Under the pieces are notes generated by a model. The model saw nothing but the letters and a program-made list of their open reading frames with translations, was not told where the DNA came from and searched no databases. From NCBI RefSeq assembly GCF_026262505.1, contig NC_067204.1, positions 18,020,165-18,084,164 on the forward strand: a stretch of 64,000 nucleotides of DNA, written 5' to 3'. Position 1 is the stretch's first letter; each line of letters begins with the position of its first letter. Source of the DNA: Trichomonas vaginalis G3. Lineage: Eukaryota; Parabasalia; Trichomonadida; Trichomonadidae. This document shows positions 1 to 10,100 of this stretch, piece by piece. Made by a program: the position numbers and the translations under genes.

Positions 1-247
1 CAAATGTTGAAAACGCATTCCCGATAAACTCTGGAGAAGTATGTTTTCCGACACCTGTGACTTTAATAACTGTATTTGCAGGTATGTTATGAAGATCAAT
101 TTTTCTTGTCATTGACAAAATAGTTATTGGTGCATTCGCACCGATATCAATAACTTCCAAAAATGTTTTAATATAGCAAACTGCATTCTTATTTATCCTT
201 TCAAGAAAAATATTGATAATAATAGCATGAAACCCATAAAAAATCAT
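1..247 (-). CDS. Unrecognised protein, 5' part only (runs off window)
   Basis: An open minus-strand frame starts at an ATG at 247-245 and stays open to the window edge, about 82 codons. A TAA lies in frame upstream of the ATG, which supports this start. The visible protein has a hydrophobic N-terminal stretch (YGFHAIIINIFLERI) and then EVIDIGANAPITIL and VIKVTGVGKHTSPEF. The D-x-G-A pattern recalls a retropepsin-like aspartyl protease loop (usually D-T/S-G-A), but the hydroxyl residue is replaced by Ile, so I do not assign that family. Codon composition and charge pattern look protein-like. Function unknown. Confidence 0.45.
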   Translation of the reverse strand, partial: MIFYGFHAIIINIFLERINKNAVCYIKTFLEVIDIGANAPITILSMTRKIDLHNIPANTVIKVTGVGKHTSPEFIGNAFSTF

Positions 248-1001
248 GAAATAATTATTTTTTTGGATTTATTCATAATTTAAATATGTGAATTTGTAGA
301 CATGAACATTTATTGCAATTATAAAACATGTTGCTGATTTTCAATTTTACCAAAATTTATGATTTGCATGAAAATAATAGTATTTTTTTAATTTTTAATT
401 TTTTTTTACTTTTTAATGAAAGTCAAAGTATTGGAATTGATAAATTTCATAATGATGTTCATGATCGCATATATAAGAGTATGCGTATTATTTTATAATT
501 AATTCATATATCTTATCTGTTGACGCAATTGCAATCTATCTCATACAAATTAAGCCAATATTCAATCAAATTACATGAACACATGCTTTCATAATTAATA
601 TATGATCATTAATAAGGTTTTCTATATGAAAAATGCTATATGATTTCATTAAAATTTTGAATCCATTTCTACTGTATCTTCTGTGATTTATAAACACGAT
701 GAAGAAAATTATATGAATAACTGTCGATATAAATCTAGCAGATCTGAAACACACTATCACACAAATAGTTGATAATACTTGATATTTTTCCAAAACATCA
801 TTTCAACCATCTAAAAGTTACAAATCCAATTATTTATCAAAATTCTCTCTTAAAAACAGTACAGTATACATTGTGCGTCGCCTGTAGCCTACAGCTACAG
901 TCACCGACACAATGAAAAAAGTGACAGAAAAGTGACACTATACGGGTGTGCATATGTACGCATATATGTGTAAAAATAAACGTTCATATGTAAACTAACC
1001 T
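248..1001. other. AT-rich spacer with one imperfect hairpin
   Basis: No convincing gene. At 869-914 there is an imperfect inverted repeat (CATTGTGCGTCG...CACCGACACAATG around GTAGC/GCTAC), the only GC-richer patch here. It sits just outside the 3' end of the Maverick capsid gene. It may belong to the Maverick edge, but no matching opposite terminus is visible in the window. Confidence 0.5.
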
Positions 1002-2690
1002 TTATTCACTAGCAGGGGCTGATAAATCATAATCGTCGAGAAGTACGATAGGTGGTCCCACCTGTTTAATCTGTATGGAGAGGCAAACGTGACGTAAGAA
1101 GCATAACACTGGTTTCTCAGTATATTTAATAGACTCTGCTGTTGGCTTAACTGTAAGCTTATATGTAATAGGTGAATTAGATAACTGACCCTGTTGGAAT
1201 GTATAATCAGTTTCGCAAGGGAATCCACATAGGTAATGACCTAAGTCATTTGACTCGATTCCAAATTGAGGGACTGATGTGGTTGTGATAGACCTCATGA
1301 CATCATAGTTGAAGCCAACAGTATCGTTATTATTGTTAGTGGCATTTGCCTGCATCTCATAGAAGATTGGATCATTAGATGCTTGAGCCTCAGCGGGTAT
1401 GTTACCATATGCTCCACAGTTCAATTGAATTTGTTCAAACAATGGATTTTCATAGGTAGTGTTATAATTAGGTGTTTTCTTAAATAGTGTATAAATGGTG
1501 TTCACATATAATGGAGTAAATGCTGCCGTGAATGTACAAGGAGTTCCTTCACCTTTAGCCATTGAACCATCCATAGTAATGCAGTCAATTCTTTTGATTG
1601 GGAAGTTTAGAGTCTTTGCCGAATATCTTGTCACCAAATCACTATAGATGTTAGGGTCCAAAGAGAATGAGTTACAGTATGTAATCATTTCAAAGAAGTT
1701 TGCATTCTTCTTAGTGAACTTAATAAACTTGGTACCAAATGATATCGTACTCTTATCGGCATTCCAAGTTACAGTATCAATAACTTTGATACCTTCATAG
1801 ATAGGAGTGAAGTGATTAGTGATTGGAATATAGCTTGTAACATTGGCTTGCATGTTCGGTAATGGTAGAATATCCTGATAACTTAATGGTGTCCAAACCA
1901 TACCAGCAATACTGAACTTAACCTTAAGTTGTAAGTTACCAGCAAACGCTGGAAGGAATCTAATGTTATTAAGTATTAGGAATCTTCTTAGGTCAATCTT
2001 GATTGGTATGTGGAACTTTAATGTAGTTGCACCACTAATTGGTTTATTGAACTCAATAATCTGTCCAGAACGAACTGTATCACATCTATTGAAAACATCT
2101 TTATGTCTAGCCTTACTAAATACATCAACTTTCTTAATAGCTTCTGTTGTAGATGCAGTAGAAGTAATGTAACCTTCTTCTCTAGCATTATCTTGTGTAT
2201 AAACACTTTTACCATTAGCGATTAATTGATATGATTCAACAGCATAGAATGAATCAATGTATCCCAACCAAATTGCTGGAAGATGTGCACATGATTTGCC
2301 ACCAGCATATTTAGTATCAATTGCTTTAATTGCTGTAACATTTGATCCTGTAGGAGCTGTCTCAACAGCTCTTTCTTTATATACTTCACCATCATATTTA
2401 GGAACTTTTTCATCAGCTGGTTCAGTTTCTGTTGTAATTATGCACTCACCATCGACATAACCACTAATGAACGTATTATATAAGTCAATCATGTTCTCAC
2501 CAGGTGGTGATATGTTAAATGTAATATAACCGTTATCAATAGTATTTGTCGGCATAGCTGGCACTTTTGTTGGGACATATCTATGGTTAGTATCTCCAAT
2601 AGGAACTGCCCCATCAACTTGATCGAAATAATATCTTACTTGTCTGATGGAATCAGCAATACTGTATGTATTGAGGTTATCGTTCAACAT
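1002..2690 (-). CDS. Maverick/Polinton putative major capsid (hexon-like) protein
   Basis: Complete 562-residue ORF starting at ATG 2690, with stop TAA overlapping TAAA. It has no signal peptide or membrane segment and is rich in beta-prone stretches, N, T and P, as expected for a jelly-roll capsid. The stretch around residues 235-265 (FRxLxxxxxRFLPAFAGNL) can be aligned by eye with a decayed copy at 25976-27600 (FRFLRYLPNWAGKIS), and the C-terminal part aligns as well. It is the terminal gene of a cluster with a protein-primed DNA polymerase B, as in Maverick/Polinton elements, which are known to encode hexon-like capsid proteins. The cluster and the second copy are seen directly; the capsid role is inferred from family context, not from a motif. 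Confidence 0.75.
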   Translation of the reverse strand: MLNDNLNTYSIADSIRQVRYYFDQVDGAVPIGDTNHRYVPTKVPAMPTNTIDNGYITFNISPPGENMIDLYNTFISGYVDGECIITTETEPADEKVPKYDGEVYKERAVETAPTGSNVTAIKAIDTKYAGGKSCAHLPAIWLGYIDSFYAVESYQLIANGKSVYTQDNAREEGYITSTASTTEAIKKVDVFSKARHKDVFNRCDTVRSGQIIEFNKPISGATTLKFHIPIKIDLRRFLILNNIRFLPAFAGNLQLKVKFSIAGMVWTPLSYQDILPLPNMQANVTSYIPITNHFTPIYEGIKVIDTVTWNADKSTISFGTKFIKFTKKNANFFEMITYCNSFSLDPNIYSDLVTRYSAKTLNFPIKRIDCITMDGSMAKGEGTPCTFTAAFTPLYVNTIYTLFKKTPNYNTTYENPLFEQIQLNCGAYGNIPAEAQASNDPIFYEMQANATNNNNDTVGFNYDVMRSITTTSVPQFGIESNDLGHYLCGFPCETDYTFQQGQLSNSPITYKLTVKPTAESIKYTEKPVLCFLRHVCLSIQIKQVGPPIVLLDDYDLSAPASE

Positions 2691-2710
2691 CTTTCTCAGC
2701 TATAAAAAAT

Positions 2711-3160
2711 TTACAATCTTCTTATTCTTGGGATTATTCGTCTTATTTGTGGCTGAGGTTTAGGAGGTTCTGGTTCAGGCTCTGGTTCATCATCGAAGTG
2801 TATTCTTTTCTCTTCCATTGATTGAACATATTCTTGATTCTCTTTAGTTTCCTTCTCACGTTCAATTGGGTCCATGTTTGGTTCATTAACTACACTGTTA
2901 CGTTCTAATATCTTTGTCATCATCTCTAACAACATTTTATTAGTATATGCTTGTTCTTCTTCTTTCTTCTCATCAACTTTAGGAGCTTCTTGAACAACAG
3001 GAGCTGGGGCAGGAGCTGGTGAATTCAATGGTGCCTTTCTCTTTCTAACTTGAACTGAACCATTCTTCATATGACAAACATAATATAATGGATGTTGTAT
3101 TCCTTTAGCTTCATTCAATATGATTGATTGCTTTTCACTTGGTGAAAGTTTTGACGTCAT
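2711..3160 (-). CDS. Maverick accessory protein, charged, proline-rich
   Basis: 149 residues from ATG 3160 (MTSKLSPSEK...). The open frame extends further upstream to 3319, but that part lies antisense over the divergent small gene at 3195 and is not expected to be coding. The protein has a basic N-terminal third (QVRKRKAPLN), an APAPAPVV linker, a helical acidic middle and a tail with alternating EPEPEPEPP ending RRIIPRIRRL. The stop overlaps TAAA. It lies 20 bp from the capsid-like gene on the same strand, so the two may act together in a virus-like particle. Specific function unknown. Confidence 0.65.
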   Translation of the reverse strand: MTSKLSPSEKQSIILNEAKGIQHPLYYVCHMKNGSVQVRKRKAPLNSPAPAPAPVVQEAPKVDEKKEEEQAYTNKMLLEMMTKILERNSVVNEPNMDPIEREKETKENQEYVQSMEEKRIHFDDEPEPEPEPPKPQPQIRRIIPRIRRL

Positions 3161-3194
3161 TTCTATCCTAATAAAATTTTTTACTCCTAACAAA

Positions 3195-3422
3195 ATGACT
3201 GAGAATACTTTCGACAGAGAAGCACTCAAGAATGAACTTCGTGAAGAAATACTTAATGAACTCAAACCAAAAGAACAAACACAAGAAGAGAAACCAGCTA
3301 AACCAAAGCGTAAACTCACAGAGAAACAATTAGCTGCATTAGCAGCTGGACGCGCAAAGAATCCACGAATGATTGCAAAGAAATTGAGAGAAGAGGAAGA
3401 AGCTAAGAAAAATAATAAGTAA
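3195..3422 (+). CDS. Small basic Maverick protein with KQLAALAAGR motif
   Basis: 75 residues, ATG 3195, stop TAA 3420-3422. It is diverged from the 149-residue gene by 34 bp and ends 4 bp before the end of the convergent polymerase gene, so the spacing is viral in compactness. The N-terminal half is an acidic helix (REALKNELREEILNEL). The C-terminal half carries PKRKLTEKQLAALAAGRAKN, a lysine/arginine motif of the kind found in small proteins of Polintons and large DNA viruses. A nucleic-acid-binding or packaging role is plausible but unproven. Confidence 0.65.
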   Translation: MTENTFDREALKNELREEILNELKPKEQTQEEKPAKPKRKLTEKQLAALAAGRAKNPRMIAKKLREEEEAKKNNK

Positions 3423-3426
3423 GTGT

Positions 3427-6400
3427 TTAGAACTTTAACTTACGTTCAAAAGATGACTTCGTTGAAATAGTGAAGTCCTTATTTTTGTTGAAGCATGGTT
3501 TCGAACCAATGCACAAGTCAAAGGTTATCTCATCACCTTCATAAAGAGATTTGTACAATTCCACGATGCTATATTTTTCCCCAACTTTCTCAGGGAAGAA
3601 CAAACCTTTCTTCTCGTCATAATGTACTTGTATCGCATCTGGGAACATTTGGTTTGCAGTAAGTGCAATTACGTCCTGTGTGATTCCCTTCATTCGACAG
3701 TGGAAAGCAATTTCCTTGAGGTCATTGGTTAATTCGTCGAGGTAAGTCTTCTTTCCAACGAATATAGATCTTTGTGCCTTAGACATATGTCCTGCAGTAA
3801 TCTCTGCAAAGTCTGAATGAAATTGACCCAGTGCTTTTCCAATGAGTTCTCTGTTATACCTTCTCTTGTATTCTTCTGCTAACTTATCTAAGTCCTTCTC
3901 ATACAAGTGTAAACTATCTGTATCCTGATAGAACAACTTCAAGCCCAAATCTTCTGCTGTGAAGAATACTTCATTCATGATTCGTTTGGACATAGAAAGG
4001 ATTGAAACACCTAATGGACAATAGTTAAAGTGACGAACGATAGGTTTAAATGACTTTACACATGAAAGTTCGGAATCGGGGATGAACTCTATTGTCTGTA
4101 TGTCATTATAGTTCTTAATGATATAGTCAGTGAGCTTATTGTCCTTGATGAAACGAATCTTTTTGTCAATGGGCTTTAATATCGTCTTACCATAGATACT
4201 GTTCAAAAGAAGTTTGATGATCTCTTGTATCGGATTACCTTCCTTCTTATACTTAGCACGTAATTCGAAGAGCTTCTTAACTTCATTCCTTATTGTCATG
4301 TCCCTTTTTCCATCATAATAGTATCCATCAATGACTTTGCATGAGATCTCTTGGAACTTGATCAGATCTTGAAGCGTAATGTGGTCTACGAACATCTTGC
4401 AGCATGTATTGGAACTTCTGGCAACATGTAAGTCAGGGTTGATGTCAGGATTGACGACAATCAATGGGAATGCTGAGTTCTTACCGATCGACAAGATCTC
4501 GATCTGACAGTAAAATCCTGAGATGAACTTTTCCTTTGTTGGTTCAGCTTGGTCATCATCAAAGAGATGCTCCAACAAGTATTCACTGCTCTTCATCTCT
4601 TCTGTCATAACTTTTGGAATTCCTTCTAAACAGTAAAGTCTAGCAATTGCTGATGGATACAATGATACAGCATCGAAGTCAGTGATGAGTTCTCCTTCAT
4701 TGTATTGCTTCTTGTTCTCAGCTAGCATGCATCTTCCTCCTTGAATACACTTGGAAATATATTCACGAGGTTTTCCTGCAAGATCAAAGAGATTACCGTT
4801 CTTCCAATATACTCTCTTCTCAAAGAGTTTGTTTGAGATAGAACTTATTGAAACATAATCATAAGCATCTATTTCAAACTCAGTCATGAGGTCATTGCGG
4901 AACTTAAGAAAGCCATCTCGTAAAATGCGTACATCTTGACCGCAATAGAATGACGAATAAACTTCCATGTCAAAGTGTTCATCATCAATCTTGCAATCTT
5001 CAATCTTCTCAATGTTCTCATTAAAAGCTTCAATATCTTTGACATGATTCATGGCATCATCGATGTTACCAACTTTAGTTGTATTAACTAACTCTTCCGT
5101 GTAGTAATTATATGGGAAAACTTCTTTTTCACCACTAGTGAGGTGAAACATTTCAGGGAATCTTTCCAACTTAGTTGAGATGATTGCATAAGAGTCTTTG
5201 AAGCAGAGAAGTTTTCCTTTGTACTTTCCTTGTATCTGCATCGTTTGTGAACCTTTGATGATTGGAGTTCCTGTAATCTCTTCTAACTGAGACATGAGAA
5301 AAGTGACATCGTACGATAAGTTGTGGAAATAAACTAAACTCTTATCTGGTAAAGCTTCGAGGAATTTTGACGCACAGTCACTTCCCCAAATTGATGTATA
5401 ACCATCATCGTCATCTTCCATGAAACAAATGTTGTATGCTTTGTGAATGTTTCCATCAGTTGATGCTTCGAAGTCAGCAAAGAAAACATGTTCTCTTGGG
5501 AACTTCATGTCTTTCTTCGTCTCTGAACTCCAATCTTTCTTCATCCTTGCGCAATAACGCTCATTGTATGTGAGGTCAATCATTTCTTCAAGGTTCTCAT
5601 TATACATCGTTGTGAAGTATGTGCAAAGTTCTCCTGTTCTAATTGGTTCGAAATAATTGTTAGCAAACAAGAGTTCAATGACTTTTGCAAGTGGTGTAAC
5701 TAACTTTGAGTTAATTGCATACCTTGTTTCATATCTTCTGTTAACTAACATCTTCTTCTCTAAAGTCCAATCCTTGCACAACTTACAAACATCTTCATAG
5801 TTCTTGATGAACATTGAACTTATTGGAAGCTTTTCGTTCAACATGTAGTGGTCATACATTAATAAAAGTTCTACTGTCATCTTTGGTTCTTCATCTGGTT
5901 CATAAGTATATGAATGATTTGAATACTTCTCGTTGTATTTGATGACATGGAACCTTATTCCTGTTTCTTTGGCAATAACCTTAATCTTTGACATTGGAAA
6001 ATCTTTGACACGAATGATTTCCCTCATATGATTAATTGTTGCTTCGTCAACACCAGCTTGAATACAAGCGTAGATGAAACATGAATCTTTCATCATCTTC
6101 TTTGCTGTCTCTGCATTAAGTTCGTTGAAGATCTGATACCTCTCTAAGTTAATAGGTAATTTGCATGTCCATGTCCAAAGCTGACCATTACGTGACCTGT
6201 TTCTCTTCTTTGAATGGTTTTGTTTGATGATCTTGAGTGCGATCTTTTCTTGACCTGCTGCTCTCATCGTATCTAACATAACTTGTTCTTCAGCTGTGAG
6301 TTTATATGGTGTGTACGTTCCTTTTCTCAAAGCAGAAGCATCAACATCTGAATAAGCTGTATAGTCAAAGATCTCGATCTTCCTTAACGAAGGAATACTA

Positions 6401-6663
6401 CAAAGGAAGAAGTCATAGTTTGATTCAAGGACTTTAGATGCTAATTCTTGTACTTCTGCTATTGGAGCTTCATTAAGTAACTGATGAACTAATGATCCCA
6501 TTGTATTGATGTTCAAATGACGCAAAATGTTTCTCTTCTCATCAAAGTCGTAATAGAATGTCCACTTCTGTTTGAAAAGGTCTATCTGTCCAATGAACTT
6601 TGCCATAACTCTTGGAAACATCTTGTTGAAGTAATCTTTTCCTCTTGGACTGTATTGGTCAAT
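3427..6663 (-). CDS. polB: Maverick protein-primed family B DNA polymerase (5' end lost in gap)
   Basis: Replicates the Maverick element. All expected blocks are visible in order, with residues counted from 6786 through the gap: ExoI FADFEAST near 432, ExoII HNLSYDVTFL near 485, ExoIII CGQDVRILRDG near 600, polA DFDAVSLYPSA near 700, polB LLLNSIYGKT near 860 and polC YQDTDSLHLY near 950. Catalytic aspartates in DFDAVSLYPS and DTDS are intact, and the exonuclease acidic residues are present, so the visible part looks functional. The long insert between polA and polB fits the protein-primed subfamily (DNA_pol_B_2). The stop overlaps TAAA. The N terminus enters the 100-N gap; the frame beyond the gap has no ATG before an upstream TAA, so the true start is unknown. 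Confidence 0.93.
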   Translation of the reverse strand: MDQYSPRGKDYFNKMFPRVMAKFIGQIDLFKQKWTFYYDFDEKRNILRHLNINTMGSLVHQLLNEAPIAEVQELASKVLESNYDFFLCSIPSLRKIEIFDYTAYSDVDASALRKGTYTPYKLTAEEQVMLDTMRAAGQEKIALKIIKQNHSKKRNRSRNGQLWTWTCKLPINLERYQIFNELNAETAKKMMKDSCFIYACIQAGVDEATINHMREIIRVKDFPMSKIKVIAKETGIRFHVIKYNEKYSNHSYTYEPDEEPKMTVELLLMYDHYMLNEKLPISSMFIKNYEDVCKLCKDWTLEKKMLVNRRYETRYAINSKLVTPLAKVIELLFANNYFEPIRTGELCTYFTTMYNENLEEMIDLTYNERYCARMKKDWSSETKKDMKFPREHVFFADFEASTDGNIHKAYNICFMEDDDDGYTSIWGSDCASKFLEALPDKSLVYFHNLSYDVTFLMSQLEEITGTPIIKGSQTMQIQGKYKGKLLCFKDSYAIISTKLERFPEMFHLTSGEKEVFPYNYYTEELVNTTKVGNIDDAMNHVKDIEAFNENIEKIEDCKIDDEHFDMEVYSSFYCGQDVRILRDGFLKFRNDLMTEFEIDAYDYVSISSISNKLFEKRVYWKNGNLFDLAGKPREYISKCIQGGRCMLAENKKQYNEGELITDFDAVSLYPSAIARLYCLEGIPKVMTEEMKSSEYLLEHLFDDDQAEPTKEKFISGFYCQIEILSIGKNSAFPLIVVNPDINPDLHVARSSNTCCKMFVDHITLQDLIKFQEISCKVIDGYYYDGKRDMTIRNEVKKLFELRAKYKKEGNPIQEIIKLLLNSIYGKTILKPIDKKIRFIKDNKLTDYIIKNYNDIQTIEFIPDSELSCVKSFKPIVRHFNYCPLGVSILSMSKRIMNEVFFTAEDLGLKLFYQDTDSLHLYEKDLDKLAEEYKRRYNRELIGKALGQFHSDFAEITAGHMSKAQRSIFVGKKTYLDELTNDLKEIAFHCRMKGITQDVIALTANQMFPDAIQVHYDEKKGLFFPEKVGEKYSIVELYKSLYEGDEITFDLCIGSKPCFNKNKDFTISTKSSFERKLKF

Positions 6664-6763
6664 NNNNNNNNNNNNNNNNNNNNNNNNNNNNNNNNNNNNN
6701 NNNNNNNNNNNNNNNNNNNNNNNNNNNNNNNNNNNNNNNNNNNNNNNNNNNNNNNNNNNNNNN
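6664..6763. other. Assembly gap, 100 N
   Basis: Exactly 100 N, the conventional size for a gap of unknown length. The polymerase frame appears to continue through it to 6764-6786 only because 100 placeholder bases happen to be used; continuity is not established. Confidence 0.99.
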
Positions 6764-7111
6764 TTGGACAAGGTATCCAATCCCAAAGACCTATCTGAAT
6801 AAATGAAATAAGTATATTATATATATTATTTATTTGCTAATAATGAGCATAAATCGCTAAATTATGAAGAAATTAAAATTAAAATTAGAAAAAATGTTGA
6901 TTTAATGAGAGAAATATTGTATAAAAATAGAATTATTAGCTAAAAAACGTATTAATTTTATGATATTTCAATCACATTAACGAAAATCGCCCATTTTTAA
7001 TTCAAATGGGCGGGAAAAAAAATTAAATTCCAAAAAAAATTGAATTGGGGAAACGATAGGGACGGGATATGAGAAACCCCATATGTTTGGGAATTTTTCG
7101 CATCACTATAG
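6764..7111. other. Noncoding junction between gap and satellite
   Basis: AT-rich DNA, then at 6990-7080 short imperfect palindromes (CCCATTTTTAATTCAAATGGG) and a GC-richer strip leading into the satellite. No gene seen. Confidence 0.5.
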
Positions 7112-10100
7112 TCGGGTGGTTGCGTATAGAATGTTTTGTGTATGGTGGCGTGAGTAGCACGGTGGTTGCGTGATAGAATGCTTCTGTGTATGTGTGGCGT
7201 GAGTTTTATGGGTGGTTGCGTGATAGAATGTTCTGTTGTATGTGTGGCGTGAGTTAGCATCGGTGGGTTGCGTGATAGAATGTTCTGTGTATGTGTGGCG
7301 TGAGTTAGCATCGGGTGGTTGCGTGATAGATGCTTCTGTGTATGTGTGGCGTGAGTTAGCATCGGGTGGTTGCGTGATAGAATGCTTCTGTGTATGTGTG
7401 GCGTGAGTTAGCATCGGGTGGTTGCGTTGGTGATAGAATGCTTCTGTGTATGTGTGGCGTGAGTTAGCATCGGGTGGTTGCGTGATAGAATGCTTCTGTG
7501 TATGTGTGGCGTGAGTTAGCATCGGGTGGTTGCGTGATAGAATGCTTCTGTGTATGTGTGGCGTGAGTTAGCATCGGGTGGTTGCGTGATAGAATGCTTC
7601 TGTGTATGTGTGGCGTGAGTTAGCATCGGGTGGTTGCGTGATAGAATGCTTCTGTGTATGTGTGGCGTGAGTTAGCATCGGGTGGGCGTGATAGGCTGTG
7701 TTGGCGTTGCTGGGTTGCGTGATAGAATGCTTCTGTGTATGTGTGGCGTGAGTTAGCATCGGGTGGTTGCGTGATAGAATGCTTCTGTGTATGTGTGGCG
7801 TGAGTTAGCATCGGGTGGTTGCGTGATAGAATGCTTCTGTGTATGTGTGGCGTGAGTTAGCATCGGGTGGTTGCGTGATAGAATGCTTCTGTGTATGTGT
7901 GGCGTGAGTTAGCATCGGGTGGTTGCGTGATAGAATGCTTCTGTGTATGTGTGGCGTGAGTTAGCATCGGGTGGTTGCGTGATAGAATGCTTCTGTGTAT
8001 GTGTGGCGTGAGTTAGCATCGGGTGGTTGCGTGATAGAATGCTTCTGTCTATGTGTGGCGTGAGTTAGCATCGGGTGGTTGCGTGATAGAATGCTTCTGT
8101 GTATGTGTGGCGTGAGTTAGCATCGGGTGGTTGCGTGATAGAATGCTTCTGTGTATGTGTGGCGTGAGTTAGCATCGGGTGGTTGCGTGATAGAATGCTT
8201 CTGTGTATGTGTGGCGTGAGTTAGCATCGGGTGGTTGCGTGATAGAATGCTTCTGTGTATGTGTGGCGTGAGTTAGCATCGGGTGGTTGCGTGATAGAAT
8301 GCTTCTGTGTATGTGTGGCGTGAGTTAGCATCGGTGGTTGCGTGATAGAATGCTTCTGTGTATGTGTGGCGTGAGTTAGCATCGGGTGGTTGCGTGATAG
8401 AATGCTTCTGTGTATGTGTGGCGTGAGTTAGCATCGGGTGGTTGCGTGATAGAATGCTTCTGTGTATGTGTGGCGTGAGTTAGCATCGGGTGGTTGCGTG
8501 ATAGAATGCTTCTGTGTATGTGTGGCGTGAGTTAGCATCGGGTGGTTGCGTGATAGAATGCTTCTGTGTATGTGTGGCGTGAGTTAGCATCGGGTGGTTG
8601 CGTGATAGAATGCTTCTGTGTATGTGTGGCGTGAGTTAGCATCGGGTGGTTGCGTGATAGAATGCTTCTGTGTATGTGTGGCGTGAGTTAGCATCGGGTG
8701 GTTGCGTGATAGAATGCTTCTGTGTATGTGTGGCGTGAGTTAGCATCGGGTGGTTGCGTGATAGAATGCTTCTGTGTATGTGTGGCGTGAGTTAGCATCG
8801 GGTGGTTGCGTGATAGAATGCTTCTGTGTATGTGTGGCGTGAGTTAGCATCGGGTGGTTGCGTGATAGAATGCTTCTGTGTATGTGTGGCGTGAGTTAGC
8901 ATCGGGTGGTTGCGTGATAGAATGCTTCTGTCTATGTGTGGCGTGAGTTAGCATCGGGTGGTTGCGTGATAGAATGCTTCTGTGTATGTGTGGCGTGAGT
9001 TAGCATCGGGTGGTTGCGTGATAGAATGCTTCTGTGTATGTGTGGCGTGAGTTAGCATCGGGTGGTTGCGTGATAGAATGCTTCTGTGTATGTGTGGCGT
9101 GAGTTAGCATCGGGTGGTTGCGTGATAGAATGCTTCTGTGTAGTGTGGCGTGAGTTAGCATCGGGTGGTTGCGTGATAGAATGCTTCTGTGTATGTGTGG
9201 CGTGAGTTAGCATCGGGTGGTTGCGTGATAGAATGCTTCTGTGTATGTGTGGCGTGAGTTAGCATCGGGTGGTTGCGTGATAGAATGCTTCTGTGTATGT
9301 GTGGCGTGAGTTAGCATCGGGTGGTTGCGTGATAGAATGCTTCTGTGTATGTGTGGCGTGAGTTAGCATCGGGTGGTTGCGTGATAGAATGCTTCTGTGT
9401 ATGTGTGGCGTGAGTTAGCATCGGGTGGTTGCGTGATAGAATGCTTCTGTGTATGTGTGGCGTGAGTTAGCATCGGGTGGTTGCGTGATAGAATGCTTCT
9501 GTGTATGTGTGGCGTGAGTTAGCATCGGGTGGTTGCGTGATAGAATGCTTCTGTGTATGTGTGGCGTGAGTTAGCATCGGGTGGTTGCGTGATAGAATGC
9601 TTCTGTGTATGTGTGGCGTGAGTTAGCATCGGGTGGTTGCGTGATAGAATGCTTCTGTGTATGTGTGGCGTGAGTTAGCATCGGGTGGTTGCGTGATAGA
9701 ATGCTTCTGTGTATGTGTGGCGTGAGTTAGCATCGGGTGGTTGCGTGATAGAATGCTTCTGTGTATGTGTGGCGTGAGTTAGCATCGGGTGGTTGCGTGA
9801 TAGAATGCTTCTGTGTATGTGTGGCGTGAGTTAGCATCGGGTGGTTGCGTGATAGAATGCTTCTGTGTATGTGTGGCGTGAGTTAGCATCGGGTGGTTGC
9901 GTGATAGAATGCTTCTGTGTATGTGTGGCGTGAGTTAGCATCGGGTGGTTGCGTGATAGAATGCTTCTGTGTATGTGTGGCGTGAGTTAGCATCGGGTGG
10001 TTGCGTGATAGAATGCTTCTGTCTATGTGTGGCGTGAGTTAGCATCGGGTGGTTGCGTGATAGAATGCTTCTGTGTATGTGTGGCGTGAGTTAGCATCGG

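Noticed and set aside
1..247. Aspartyl protease (retropepsin) assignment for the partial ORF
   Set aside because: The catalytic D-T/S-G is D-I-G here and too little of the protein is visible.
3161..3319. N-terminal extension of the 149-residue Maverick ORF
   Set aside because: It is antisense to the clearer plus-strand gene at 3195-3422, and a good ATG exists at 3160.
6764..6786. Start of the polymerase ORF right of the gap
   Set aside because: The apparent start is TTG and continuity depends on an arbitrary 100-N gap.
6997..7811. Minus-strand ORFs with THATHTQKHSITQPP repeats
   Set aside because: They are translations of the 52-bp satellite; the unit length is not a multiple of three and the frames die wherever units are regular.
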